Origin: Ignavibacteria bacterium
Lineage (GTDB): Bacteria > Bacteroidota > Ignavibacteria > Kapaibacteriales > UBA961
Assembly (NCBI GenBank): GCA_947491315.1
Contig: CANLII010000008.1
Coordinates: 1 to 64,000 of the forward strand
Direction: 5' to 3'
Length of the DNA: 64,000 nucleotides
Shown here: positions 17,793 to 26,921 of the stretch, in pieces
Layout of the letters: the number at the start of each line of letters is the position of its first letter
How positions within the stretch are numbered: the stretch's first letter is position 1
Notes under the pieces: generated by a model
Told to the model about the DNA's origin: nothing
Databases searched by the model: none
What the model saw: the letters and a program-made list of their open reading frames with translations, nothing else
Translations under genes and position numbers: made by a program

Positions 17793-18299
17793 TTACTTTT
17801 TTTTTACGGCAACTTTCTTAGCTGCCGGTTTTGCCGCTACTTTCTTTGCTGCCGGTTTTGCTGCTACCGGTTTTGCTGCTTTTTTTGCTGCAGGCTTAGC
17901 CGCTGCTTTTGCTACGGGTTTTGCTGCAACTTTCTTTGCTGCAGGTTTAGCCGCTGCTTTTGCTACGGGTTTTGCTGCAACTTTCTTTGCTGCAGGCTTT
18001 GCCGCTGCTTTTGCTACGGGTTTTGCTGCAACTTTCTTTGCTGCAGGCTTTGCCGCTGCTTTTGCTACGGGTTTTGCTGCAACTTTCTTTGCTGCAGGCT
18101 TTGCCGCTGCTTTTGCTACGGGTTTTGCTGCAACTTTCTTTGCTGCAGGTTTTGCCGCTGCTTTTGCTACGGATTTTACTGCTGCTTTTTTCACTGCGGG
18201 TTTCGCCGCAGCTTTACTTGCTACAGCTTTCACTGCAACTTTCTTAACAATGGGTTTTACCGCTGCTTTCTTTGCTGCGGATTTCTTAGTTGAGGCCAT
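17793..18299 (-). CDS. Histone H1-like Ala/Lys/Pro-rich DNA-binding protein
   Basis: The 168-residue protein is nearly all Ala, Lys, Pro and Val. It contains five perfect or near-perfect copies of a 17-residue unit ('AKAAAKPAAKKVAAKPV') followed by shorter variants, closely resembling the tail of eukaryotic histone H1 and bacterial H1-like (HctB/AlgP-type) nucleoid proteins. It has no globular domain. It should be strongly basic and bind DNA non-specifically. It stands between ileS and the DksA-like gene; a TAGTTTTG element sits 31-38 bases upstream. The number of repeats may vary between strains. Confidence 0.85.
   Translation of the reverse strand: MASTKKSAAKKAAVKPIVKKVAVKAVASKAAAKPAVKKAAVKSVAKAAAKPAAKKVAAKPVAKAAAKPAAKKVAAKPVAKAAAKPAAKKVAAKPVAKAAAKPAAKKVAAKPVAKAAAKPAAKKVAAKPVAKAAAKPAAKKAAKPVAAKPAAKKVAAKPAAKKVAVKKK
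17890..18175 (-). repeat. 51-bp tandem repeat inside the H1-like gene
   Basis: Units begin at 17890, 17941, 17992, 18043 and 18094 (five full copies), with a partial sixth from 18145. They differ by only a few synonymous changes. Each encodes the 17-residue Ala/Lys/Pro unit, so copy-number change keeps the reading frame. Confidence 0.9.
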
Positions 18300-18329
18300 A
18301 CAGCATTCACCTTAAGTAATAAAACAAAA

Positions 18330-18337
18330 CAAAACTA
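18330..18337 (-). promoter_or_regulatory. Bacteroidota-type -7 element for H1-like/DksA-like/lspA/RluA operon
   Basis: Minus-strand TAGTTTTG matches TAnnTTTG, 31 bases from the H1-like ATG, inside the 67-base gap after ileS. Confidence 0.5.
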
Positions 18338-18366
18338 AACGCGGGATGCATTTATTTTTTCTGTTA

Positions 18367-21300
18367 TCAATCAACTGTTGTGATAAACACAGAAATAATC
18401 TCTTGATTAATTTCAATTGTATGAGCGTCGGAAATAATATTTTCAACACTACTACATGTAACACACAAAATTTCATTACAAACATAATCAGATAATTTGA
18501 TTATTGCATCAGAAATTTCTTTGTTTGCTGAAAATTTTACATGGATTCGATCTGTGACTTGTAAACCAATATTCTTTCTGAGGTTTTGAATACGATTTAC
18601 GAATTCTCTTGCCAAGCCTTCTTGCTTTAATTCTTGATTGATCTCTGTGTCAAGTGCAACTGTGAGAGAGCCTTCATTTGCAACAAGCCAACCTTCCATA
18701 TCATGAGTCATTACATCAACATCTTCCAAAGTAATCAAATAGGGATCTTCATCGATAGTAAATTGGAATGATTGTTCTAGTAGGAATGATCGTATCTGAT
18801 GTTCATTCATTCCTAAGATTACATTTGCAATTTTTTGAGTTTGCTTTCCATATCTTTTACCCAATGCCTTAAAGTTGGCTTTGACACTGCGTTTCACAAT
18901 ACCTGCCTCTTCATTGACATATTCAACTGCTTTGATATTGAGTTCTTCTTTTATGATATTTTCTATTGCCTGAATATCACGTCTTTGTTGAGGTGAGATG
19001 ACAGGAATAAGTATTCGTTTTAGTGGTTGTCTGGTTTTGATTTTTGATTTTTCACGTAATGATCTTGCAAGGAAGACAATAGTTTGTGCAAGAGACATTC
19101 TTCTTTCTAAATCTCCATCAATACAAGCGGGATCTCCCATTGCAATCAATTTCATATGAATGGATAGTTCTTGCTTTTCAGTACGGAGTCTTCTGTATAG
19201 CACCTCAGGTAAAAATGGTGCTGCCGGAGCCATCATTGACAACACATCCAGAAGGACATTTCTTAAAGTCTGATATGCTGAAATCTTATCATTGTCTTTT
19301 TCGCCCTTCCAGAATCTTCTGCGATTTCTCCTGACATACCAATTTGAAACATCATTGATCATAAATTCTTGAACCAAACGACATGCTTTGAACACATCAT
19401 AGGATTCCATGTATTGATGATATTGTTTCAAGGTTGAATGTGTTTTTGATATAATCCAACGATCGATTTCGGGACATTCAGCCAATTCAATGACATCTTC
19501 ATTTCCGTCTATACCATCGATATTTGCGTAAAGACTATAAAAAGAATATGTATTAGTAAGTGTTCTGAAAAAATCTGCTATGACTGTCTTTGCTATATCA
19601 GATTCATTGAATAAAGTCGGTCTCCAGGGTGGATTGTTAACCATAAAATACCACCGAACTGCATCTGCTCCATATGCATCCATGACGAGATATGGATCTA
19701 CAGTATTTCCTCTGCTTTTGGACATTTTAAGTCCATTTTTATCCAATACGAGTTCATTTACAATAATATTCTTAAATGCTGGTTTTTCAAACAATGCAGA
19801 AGCGATATTATGAAGCGTATAGAACCAGCCTCTTGTTTGATCGATACCTTCAGAAATGAAATCAGCAGGGAATTGACTTTCAAACAATGCTTTATTTTCA
19901 AAAGGATAATGGAATTGCGCAAATGGTACACATCCTGAATCAAACCAGACATCAATCACCTCAGTGGTTCGACGATAGATTTTTCCGTTTTTACGGAAAA
20001 TCACATTATCAACAAAAGGTCTGTGTAAATCCAAAGGTAGAGGAGCATCCGAGACGGGAACATACGCATCATCGGAAATCTGATATTCACCTTTCAAAAG
20101 TTCCTCTATTGAACCGATGGCAAACATGTCTTCTTTGTCTTCACTTACCCAGATAGGTAATGGTGTTCCCCAATATCTATCACGGCTTAAAGACCATTCC
20201 TTTACTTCCTCAAGCCAATTACCAAATCTTCCTGTACCAATTTCAGAGGGTTGCCAGCGAATGGTCTTATTCAGATTAATCATTGTCTGCTTATAAGAAG
20301 GAGACTTGATGAACCATGAATTTCTGGCATAATACATCACAGGATTATCTGTTCTCCAGCAATGTGGATAGCTATGAACATAATCAAATGAGGATTTAAA
20401 AATCTTACCTGCTTGCTTTAATGCTATGATGATGTCTTTATCCGCACCTTCTTCGACTCTATCAGTATATTTGAATGTTTTGATTGCTCTGCCGGCAAAA
20501 TCCGAGATGATCTCCGTAAAGTGTCCATTTGGAGTTACCGGTTGAAGGACGGGAAGATTGAATGTCTTTGACAATTCAAAATCATCCACTCCAAATGCAG
20601 GTGAAATATGCACAACGCCAGTACCATCTTCTGTGGAAACAAAAGTACCGGGAAGAATGGTCAAAGCATTGGGGAATGCACTAGAATCGATAGAACAATA
20701 AGAAAATATTTGTTCATACGCTGATCCAAGCAATTCCTCACCCTTGACATTTGCAAGTATTTTTGGATCCTCACCGAGTAGTGATTTGAGGGAATTAGCT
20801 AAGATGAATCGTTCAGGAATCCCTTCATTCGATTCTTTTTCAACTATGACATAATCTATATCAACACCCACAGCCAATGCAACATTCGAGAATAATGTCC
20901 ATGGCGTTGTTGTCCATACCAAGATGTGAGCACCGATTGCATCAGATATTTTTGAATCAAGTATCTTGATTTTTAGATATACACTTGGATCTTTGACTTC
21001 TCTATAACCAAGTGACAATTCATGTGAACTGAGAGGTGTTTCGATAGTGGGGGATTGAGGGACAACTTTATATCCTTTATAGATGAGGCCTTTGTCGAAA
21101 AATGTTTTCAATGCCCACCAGACTGATTCCACATAATCATTTGTACAAGTGATATAGGCAGAATTCATATCCACCCAAAATCCCATGCGTTTGGTGAAAT
21201 CTCCCCAGCCCATGTCTCTTTCGATATTACTGAACACAAACTCACGACAAGCAGCATTGAATTTGTCAATACCCATGACTTCGATTTCAGACTTATTCAC

Positions 21301-21606
21301 CAAACCCAATTGTTTCTCTACGGCTATTTCCACCGGTAAGCCATGGGTGTCCCAACCGGCTTGTCTGCGCACATAATAACCAGTCATGGTTTTATATCTG
21401 CACACTAAATCTTTGTCCGTTCTGGCCATCAAATGATGGATTCCTGGATTTCCATTGACTGTCGGTGGTCCTTCAAAGAAGCTGAATACGGGAGATTCTG
21501 CACGAGCAGATAAGGATTTCTCAAAGATATTCGAGTCTTCCCAAAATGCAAGAATCTCTTTTTCTAAATCAGGATAATGAATTTTTTCTGGTAAAGGTTG
21601 ATACAT
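18367..21606 (-). CDS. ileS: Isoleucyl-tRNA synthetase, eukaryote-like (IleS2) type
   Basis: Charges tRNA-Ile. Class I signatures are 'GNPGIHHLMARTDKD' (HIGH-type motif as HHLM) near residue 55 and 'KMSKSRGNTVDP' near residue 645. 'GWDTHGLPVE' and the CP1 editing-domain region ('TTPWTLFSNVALAV') are present. At 1079 residues it is longer than the approx 940-residue bacterial type, and the C-terminus lacks the Cys-rich zinc-binding end of type 1 IleS. Both features fit the eukaryote-like IleS2 class, whose members are often naturally tolerant of mupirocin. It is followed on the same strand by the H1-like, DksA-like and lspA genes. Confidence 0.95.
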   Translation of the reverse strand: MYQPLPEKIHYPDLEKEILAFWEDSNIFEKSLSARAESPVFSFFEGPPTVNGNPGIHHLMARTDKDLVCRYKTMTGYYVRRQAGWDTHGLPVEIAVEKQLGLVNKSEIEVMGIDKFNAACREFVFSNIERDMGWGDFTKRMGFWVDMNSAYITCTNDYVESVWWALKTFFDKGLIYKGYKVVPQSPTIETPLSSHELSLGYREVKDPSVYLKIKILDSKISDAIGAHILVWTTTPWTLFSNVALAVGVDIDYVIVEKESNEGIPERFILANSLKSLLGEDPKILANVKGEELLGSAYEQIFSYCSIDSSAFPNALTILPGTFVSTEDGTGVVHISPAFGVDDFELSKTFNLPVLQPVTPNGHFTEIISDFAGRAIKTFKYTDRVEEGADKDIIIALKQAGKIFKSSFDYVHSYPHCWRTDNPVMYYARNSWFIKSPSYKQTMINLNKTIRWQPSEIGTGRFGNWLEEVKEWSLSRDRYWGTPLPIWVSEDKEDMFAIGSIEELLKGEYQISDDAYVPVSDAPLPLDLHRPFVDNVIFRKNGKIYRRTTEVIDVWFDSGCVPFAQFHYPFENKALFESQFPADFISEGIDQTRGWFYTLHNIASALFEKPAFKNIIVNELVLDKNGLKMSKSRGNTVDPYLVMDAYGADAVRWYFMVNNPPWRPTLFNESDIAKTVIADFFRTLTNTYSFYSLYANIDGIDGNEDVIELAECPEIDRWIISKTHSTLKQYHQYMESYDVFKACRLVQEFMINDVSNWYVRRNRRRFWKGEKDNDKISAYQTLRNVLLDVLSMMAPAAPFLPEVLYRRLRTEKQELSIHMKLIAMGDPACIDGDLERRMSLAQTIVFLARSLREKSKIKTRQPLKRILIPVISPQQRRDIQAIENIIKEELNIKAVEYVNEEAGIVKRSVKANFKALGKRYGKQTQKIANVILGMNEHQIRSFLLEQSFQFTIDEDPYLITLEDVDVMTHDMEGWLVANEGSLTVALDTEINQELKQEGLAREFVNRIQNLRKNIGLQVTDRIHVKFSANKEISDAIIKLSDYVCNEILCVTCSSVENIISDAHTIEINQEIISVFITTVD

Positions 21607-21657
21607 GGAGTATCCAATCTATTCGAAATGATATGAATTATGGAATCAGGAAACGCA

Positions 21658-21686
21658 TATGATCAAGATGCTGCTCACTGATCATA
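21658..21686. repeat. Inverted repeat upstream of ileS
   Basis: TATGATCA, 13-base spacer, TGATCATA: a perfect 8-base inverted repeat, followed on the plus strand by ATTTTT. It lies 51-80 bases before the ileS start and could be an operator, an attenuator or chance. Confidence 0.4.
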
Positions 21687-21799
21687 GATTTTTACTAACA
21701 TGGCAATTATAGTGATTTTTCATTGTAATTACCAACAAAAACAAGAGGTTCTACTTTAGAAAGAATGAATAAGAGTCATAATTTTCGATGCGTAATGCG

Positions 21800-21807
21800 T
21801 ATTTTTG
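21800..21807 (+). promoter_or_regulatory. Bacteroidota-type -7 element for PfkB-family gene and downstream operon
   Basis: TATTTTTG (followed by CA) matches TAnnTTTG, 41 bases before the preferred ATG at 21849. It lies inside the longer ORF in the track, which argues for the shorter start. Confidence 0.5.
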
Positions 21808-21848
21808 CAATGCAGTATACTTTCCATTTCTTAACTATTGAATCAACC

Positions 21849-22841
21849 ATGAAAGACATCCATGTTTGTGGCATAGGCCATGCGCTTGTAGATATTGAAT
21901 TTGCAATAGATGAACATACTTTCAATGATTTGGGATTGACAAAAGGGTCAATGTCATTAGTTTCAGAAGAAGATCAGTCCAAGGTCATCTCCACATTATC
22001 AGATCATTCACATCATCGTTCTAGTGGTGGATCTGCTGCAAATACAATCATCGCAATTGGCCAGTTCGGTGGGAAAGCCGCATATAAAACCATTTTGGGA
22101 GATGATCCATTTGGTAAATTTTATGCTCAAGAGTTTCGTGACTTAGGAATAATACTTGATGCAGAAATCAAAGAACACTCAAAAACAGGTACTTGTTTAG
22201 TATTGATAACGCCTGATGCTGAAAGAACAATGATGACTTCACTCGGAGTTAACAGTACATATAACAGAGATCATTTGGTCGAAGAGACTATCTCAAGATC
22301 CGAATGGCTTTATGTTGAAGGGTATCGATTAACCGAACCAGGTGGAGCAGATGCCATAAAAGAAGCTGTTATTCTAGCAAAGAAACACGATACTAAAATT
22401 GCTTTTACATATTCAGATTCTTTCGTGGTCAATGCCTTCCGTGAGATTGTGGATGAAATATCTTCATTCACAGACCTCGTGTTTTGCAATGAATCTGAAG
22501 CAATGGCATATACCCATACTGATAATCATGAAGAAGCTTTTCGATTATTGAATGAAAAATTCACTCATACGGTGATGACTCGTGGTAAGCATGGTTCTGA
22601 ATTATTGGTAAAAGGCCAGAGACATACAATTCCTGCTTATTCAATCACGGCTGTGGACACAACAGGAGCCGGTGATATGTATGCAGGTGGATTTCTTTAT
22701 GGTCTTACCCAAGGGTATTCTGTTTTGCGCTCAGGACATCTTGCTTCTTATTCATCATCTCGAGTTGTATCACAATTTGGTGCCCGATTAAAGGAATCTC
22801 CAGCTGAACTTCATGATTCCATCATTGTAAAGTTTGCATGA
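21849..22841 (+). CDS. PfkB-family carbohydrate/nucleoside kinase (adenosine kinase-like)
   Basis: PfkB motifs: N-terminal 'CGIGHALVDIEF', 'SSGGSAANTIIAIGQFGGKA' near residue 60 (PfkB signature 1) and 'DTTGAGDMYAGGFLYGL' near residue 270 (signature 2, with the catalytic Asp in GAGD). The whole-protein look is that of the adenosine kinase/ribokinase branch. The track ORF starts at 21765, but its first 28 residues are unlike the family and cover a promoter element; ATG 21849 gives a 330-residue protein. It overlaps the next gene by four bases. The sugar or nucleoside substrate is not certain; a nucleoside transporter lies four genes downstream. Confidence 0.85.
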   Translation: MKDIHVCGIGHALVDIEFAIDEHTFNDLGLTKGSMSLVSEEDQSKVISTLSDHSHHRSSGGSAANTIIAIGQFGGKAAYKTILGDDPFGKFYAQEFRDLGIILDAEIKEHSKTGTCLVLITPDAERTMMTSLGVNSTYNRDHLVEETISRSEWLYVEGYRLTEPGGADAIKEAVILAKKHDTKIAFTYSDSFVVNAFREIVDEISSFTDLVFCNESEAMAYTHTDNHEEAFRLLNEKFTHTVMTRGKHGSELLVKGQRHTIPAYSITAVDTTGAGDMYAGGFLYGLTQGYSVLRSGHLASYSSSRVVSQFGARLKESPAELHDSIIVKFA

Positions 22842-24115
22842 AATTAGTCTATCTACATATAGTGTTCGTATTCATATGTTCTTTGAATACACAAGCGCAA
22901 TCCGGTTCAAGTTTGAAAGATTTCCAAAAGAAATTATCAGACTATTATGATCAGGAATTGATTGCTGATGTCATTTCTGAAATCGGCGATGAGCAAGCAA
23001 AAGTTTGGAGCTGGGATATTGGTGATTATTCACTGGATGATCACAATGATGTAGCATTCGTGGTGAGATTTCCGAAAGAGAAGAGTAAGGCATGTTCTGT
23101 GTATTTCTTTATTGACATCAATGGGACGCTAACTCTGGTTCACAAGCAAGCAAGAGCATTCATTGAGTCACCACTCGAAGTTGGTGTTGCCATCAAAAAC
23201 GGTGGTTGCCATGTAACATCTAAGAATGAACAATTTAATTGGAACATAACGGGATATCAATTTAGACAAGGCGTTTTCTTTGAAAGTGATCAATTTTCCA
23301 CTTCTAGAAGTGCAGGGCAAACCCTTGAAATACATCGTGATCACATGCAAAGAAGGAATAAAACACATGTTTTTTCCACTCGAACAGAAGAAACTTCATA
23401 TTATCATCATTATCACGATATTCCTGTGTATTCATCCGATATCACAATCCCATATGGATTTCATAAACCTATAATTATTGATGCTCCGGAAGATGTGATC
23501 AAAGGGGCATTTTATTGGAAGGGCCCTCAAGATGCATCCCTTATTATTGAGAAAAGTGTGTATAACAATACAAATTGGGAATTGGAATTGCTGATTATAG
23601 ATGACACATTGATACAATCACGATGTGATACATGTTTGCAAGATAAAGTCATTCTATATGTATCTGAAACCATCCCAAGTTTTGGAAAGTCCATCGGCAA
23701 AGACACAAATACACTTGGTTCTATCAAATCAATCGAGTTGATTCCCAATGCTATGACTCCACATCTAAGTTATATGAACATATCAGGCATGAATACCTCA
23801 ATACCTATTGAATTCCATCGAGAATCAAATGGATACCATATCAAAGCGATAATTCCTTTTTCGGCATTACCAATATTTGATTTTAATTCCTCATCTACAG
23901 AAAAAGTGAGCATAGGTTGCACAATTGAACTAATAGATGTGGATAATCCATTCAGACCGGAAGAACAAACAAGAATTGTGGATTCTGATTTTGAATATGG
24001 TAATTCCGCTTCACTTGGTGTATTGACATTCTATCCCGTTAATACCTATGATGGTATAATTCACCGTCAATTTTCTCGGCAATTTGTTCAAACATTACAA
24101 CAATTGGGATTCTGA
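22838..24115 (+). CDS. Secreted protein of unknown function, possible CBM9-like domain
   Basis: A signal peptide ('YLHIVFVFICSLNTQAQ') precedes 405 residues that I do not recognise as a named family. The C-terminal half, from about 'FYWKGPQDASLIIEKSVYNN' to 'GYHIKAIIPFSALP' and 'GCTIELIDVDNPF', has the strand pattern of family 9 carbohydrate-binding/DOMON-like modules; this is a weak resemblance. A His/Tyr-rich patch ('YYHHYHDIPVY') sits mid-protein. It overlaps the PfkB gene by four bases and ends two bases before def, so it belongs to the housekeeping operon despite being secreted. Confidence 0.65.
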   Translation: MKLVYLHIVFVFICSLNTQAQSGSSLKDFQKKLSDYYDQELIADVISEIGDEQAKVWSWDIGDYSLDDHNDVAFVVRFPKEKSKACSVYFFIDINGTLTLVHKQARAFIESPLEVGVAIKNGGCHVTSKNEQFNWNITGYQFRQGVFFESDQFSTSRSAGQTLEIHRDHMQRRNKTHVFSTRTEETSYYHHYHDIPVYSSDITIPYGFHKPIIIDAPEDVIKGAFYWKGPQDASLIIEKSVYNNTNWELELLIIDDTLIQSRCDTCLQDKVILYVSETIPSFGKSIGKDTNTLGSIKSIELIPNAMTPHLSYMNISGMNTSIPIEFHRESNGYHIKAIIPFSALPIFDFNSSSTEKVSIGCTIELIDVDNPFRPEEQTRIVDSDFEYGNSASLGVLTFYPVNTYDGIIHRQFSRQFVQTLQQLGF

Positions 24116-24117
24116 AG

Positions 24118-24693
24118 ATGAGTATTCTTCCAATTTACGTGTATGATCATTCTATTCTTAAGCATAAAGCTGATACAATCGAACATTTGAATGATGATAT
24201 TCATTCTCTTATTGATGATATGAAAGAAACCATGCTGAATGCAGAGGGAATAGGTCTTGCAGCAAATCAGGTTGGTTCGCCATTGTCAATTACAATCATT
24301 GACATTTCACCCATAGAAGGCTGTGAATCAATCAAACCTTTGACAATGATCAATCCAAAGATTACGCATTATTCTGATGAAGAAACTGATTATGAAGAGG
24401 GTTGTCTGAGTTTGCCCAATCTTAGAGAACTCGTTATTCGTCCAGAAGCCATACAAGTTTCATTCATGGATGAACATGAAAAGTTGCATACAATGGAAGC
24501 CGATGGACTTCTTGCAAGAGTAATGCAACATGAGATTGATCATTTGAATGGAATCTATTTCACAGATCGATTGACTCAACTCAAAAGAACGCTTTTGCAA
24601 AGTAAATTGCGCAGAATACATAAAGGTGAATCTACAGCCGATTATGATATAGTCTTACCCGATGGCTCAAAGATAACAATGGAGAAATCATAA
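24118..24693 (+). CDS. def: Peptide deformylase
   Basis: Removes the N-formyl group from nascent proteins. All three family motifs are present: 'GIGLAANQVG' (motif 1), 'EEGCLSLP' (motif 2, metal-binding Cys) and 'QHEIDHLNGIYF' (motif 3, HExxH with both metal-binding His and the catalytic Glu). Length of 191 residues is usual. The stop overlaps the start of the next gene by one base. Confidence 0.97.
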   Translation: MSILPIYVYDHSILKHKADTIEHLNDDIHSLIDDMKETMLNAEGIGLAANQVGSPLSITIIDISPIEGCESIKPLTMINPKITHYSDEETDYEEGCLSLPNLRELVIRPEAIQVSFMDEHEKLHTMEADGLLARVMQHEIDHLNGIYFTDRLTQLKRTLLQSKLRRIHKGESTADYDIVLPDGSKITMEKS

Positions 24694-25679
24694 TGAAAGT
24701 ATTGGTTACAGGCGCAACCGGCTTCATAGGAAGTCATGTCGTTGACACATTGCAAAACGCCAATGCTGATATCATCTGCATAGCTCGCCCAACCAGCGAT
24801 TTGCGATGGCTACATAATAAGGATATTACAATCATCAATGCCTCTTTAGAAAATCCTGAATCATTGAAACCTGCTGTTGAGGGTGTTGACATGATCATTC
24901 ATGTCGCAGGATTGACAGCTGCAAGAAATGATGAAGAATTTTTACGAGGAAATAGAGATTCAACAAGGAATCTCCTGGAACTTGCTTCAACGTATGCGCC
25001 AAATCTGCAGAGATTTCTTCATGTGAGTTCACAAACTGTGACCGGACCATCACCATCACTAATAGAACCTGTTCATGAAGATTCACCACTCTTCCCATTA
25101 ACAGCATATGGTCGATCAAAGAAGGCAGCCGAGGAAGTTGTAAGAGAGTATTCGCAGCGATTTCCGATAACTATTGTTAGACCACCCGCAGTATATGGCG
25201 AGAGAGATACCGCAATTCTGACCTTCTTTCAATCTGTTGCAAAGGGTGTGGTTCCTCTCATTGGTTTCGATGAAAAAAAAGTAAGTCTCATCCATGGTGT
25301 TGATTTGGCCAGAGGTATTGTAGAATCGGCATTTAGTACAAATACCATTGGCGAAACATATTTCATTTCAAGCGAAGAATTCTACACTTGGAAGCAGATT
25401 GCAGAAATAACCAAGAATGCATTTGGAAAATCTTTTGTGTTACCAATTCGTGTTCCTCATGCAACTGTCATGATGCTTGCAGGTTTATCTCAGTTTTTTG
25501 GCAAGTTTTCATCAAAACCTCCCGTATTGAACTATGAGAAAGGAAAAGATCTCATCCAACCATATTGGATTTGTTCAGTCGATAAAGCAAAAAGAGATTT
25601 TGGATGGAAACAAGAAATTTCAATTGAAGAAGGTATCAAAAGAACAGTTGAATGGTATAAACAACATAAGTGGTTATGA
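24693..25679 (+). CDS. Extended SDR NAD-dependent epimerase/dehydratase
   Basis: Rossmann signature 'VTGATGFIGSHVVDTL' (GxxGxxG) at the N-terminus, 'FLHVSSQTVTG' carrying the Ser of the triad, and 'YGRSKKAAEEVV' (YxxxK) near residue 140. Size (328 residues) and layout are those of extended SDRs acting on nucleotide sugars or steroid/flavonoid-like substrates. The C-terminal substrate-binding part gives no clear specificity. It starts on the last base of def and runs into the nucleoside transporter gene. Confidence 0.88.
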   Translation: MKVLVTGATGFIGSHVVDTLQNANADIICIARPTSDLRWLHNKDITIINASLENPESLKPAVEGVDMIIHVAGLTAARNDEEFLRGNRDSTRNLLELASTYAPNLQRFLHVSSQTVTGPSPSLIEPVHEDSPLFPLTAYGRSKKAAEEVVREYSQRFPITIVRPPAVYGERDTAILTFFQSVAKGVVPLIGFDEKKVSLIHGVDLARGIVESAFSTNTIGETYFISSEEFYTWKQIAEITKNAFGKSFVLPIRVPHATVMMLAGLSQFFGKFSSKPPVLNYEKGKDLIQPYWICSVDKAKRDFGWKQEISIEEGIKRTVEWYKQHKWL

Positions 25680-26920
25680 TATTGGAAAAAGCGATTGGCA
25701 TACTTGGAATAATTCTTATTCTCTTTCTCTGTTGGTTACTTTCAGAGAATAAAAGAGCATTTCCTTGGAGAATGGTCATCATTGGATTATCACTTCAAGT
25801 AGTCATAGCTATTTTCATCATGAAAGTTCCTTTTGGGATTTCACTCATGTCAACCATTGGTAATGGGATATCAGGATTTCTTGCTCTTGCTTCCAATGGC
25901 GCGCAAATGCTTTTTGGAAATATTGCCGATCCTGCTTATGCAAATACATTTGGTTTTCAGTTTGCATTTTCTGTATTGCCGGTTATTATATTTTTCTCAT
26001 CAGTGATGTCTATACTCTATCATCTCGGGATCATGCAATATATCGTTAGAGGTATGTCATGGTTTATGAGTCGTACATTAAAAACAACAGGCATAGAATC
26101 ATTGTCAGCTTCAGCCAATATATTTCTTGGTCAAACAGAAGCTCCATTATTGATAAGACCATATTTGGCATCTGCATCCAGATCCGAACTCAATACCATT
26201 ATGGTTGGAGGATTTATAACCATAGCTGGCGGTGTGATGGCAGGATATATTCAAATGGGTGTTCCTGCTGCCTCTTTGCTTACTGCAAGCTTAATGTCAG
26301 CTCCTGCAGGATTGATGCTATCCAAAATCGTCATTCCTTCGTCACGTTCAGAAACGGAGTTATCAGATACATCTCCTGTTTTACCGGAAAGTTCAACCAT
26401 TGTTGAGGCGGCGGCCAATGGAGCAATGGATGGATTGAAATTAGCTGCCGGAATTGCGGCCATGCTCATTGCATTTGTGGCAATCATTGCCGGAATAAAT
26501 GCCGGAATGTTGAATATGCATTCTATGCTTTCTCAGTATTCCATTTGGTTTCCGCATGACCTCAAAGAACTTTTTGGAGTGATCTTCACTCCGATCGGTT
26601 ATATGATTGGCGTTCCAATGCAAGATATTGACAAGTTTGGAGCATTATTTGGAACAAAGATTAGTCTGAATGAATTTATCGCTTATGCAGACTTGTCAGA
26701 ATACATAAAACAAGGAAATCTGATGCCAAAGACAGTCACAATGGCTACTTTTGCATTATGCGGATTTGCAAATTTTAGTTCAATAGCCATTCAAATCGGT
26801 GGAATAGGCGCATTGATACCCGAAAGAAAAAAAGACATAGCCGCTCTGGGACTCAAAGCAATGATTACCGGAGCATTAGGAAATTTGCTCACAGCCACTT
26901 TGGCAGGTTTACTGTATTAA
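25676..26920 (+). CDS. Concentrative (NupC/CNT) nucleoside transporter
   Basis: Imports nucleosides with H+ or Na+. Typical segments include 'LLSENKRAFPWRMVIIGLSLQ' near the N-terminus, 'FGFQFAFSVLPVIIFFSSVMS', 'GQTEAPLLIRPYL' (a conserved substrate-site stretch), 'TIAGGVMAGYI' and 'CGFANFSSIAIQIGGIGALIP'. About nine to ten membrane segments are visible. The track uses a GTG at 25670; the ATG at 25676 makes an ATGA overlap with the preceding stop and gives 414 residues, so I prefer it. A PfkB kinase in the same run would suit nucleoside salvage. Confidence 0.92.
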   Translation: MILEKAIGILGIILILFLCWLLSENKRAFPWRMVIIGLSLQVVIAIFIMKVPFGISLMSTIGNGISGFLALASNGAQMLFGNIADPAYANTFGFQFAFSVLPVIIFFSSVMSILYHLGIMQYIVRGMSWFMSRTLKTTGIESLSASANIFLGQTEAPLLIRPYLASASRSELNTIMVGGFITIAGGVMAGYIQMGVPAASLLTASLMSAPAGLMLSKIVIPSSRSETELSDTSPVLPESSTIVEAAANGAMDGLKLAAGIAAMLIAFVAIIAGINAGMLNMHSMLSQYSIWFPHDLKELFGVIFTPIGYMIGVPMQDIDKFGALFGTKISLNEFIAYADLSEYIKQGNLMPKTVTMATFALCGFANFSSIAIQIGGIGALIPERKKDIAALGLKAMITGALGNLLTATLAGLLY

Positions 26921-26921
26921 T

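Larger units (their letters stand above)
21607..21848. other. Divergent intergenic region between ileS and PfkB-family kinase
   Basis: The largest gap in the window (242 bases). It holds an inverted repeat at 21658-21686 and the -7 element of the kinase gene. No exact TAnnTTTG is seen for ileS. No RNA gene recognised. Confidence 0.6.

Noticed and set aside
17890-18175. Direct repeats that could suggest a CRISPR array
   Set aside because: Units are contiguous with no unique spacers and encode a Lys/Ala protein.
17695-18315. 206-residue plus-strand ORF rich in Ala/Phe over the H1-like and DksA-like genes
   Set aside because: It is the antisense shadow of the repeat-rich basic protein; the repeat keeps all frames open. 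No promoter or homology seen.
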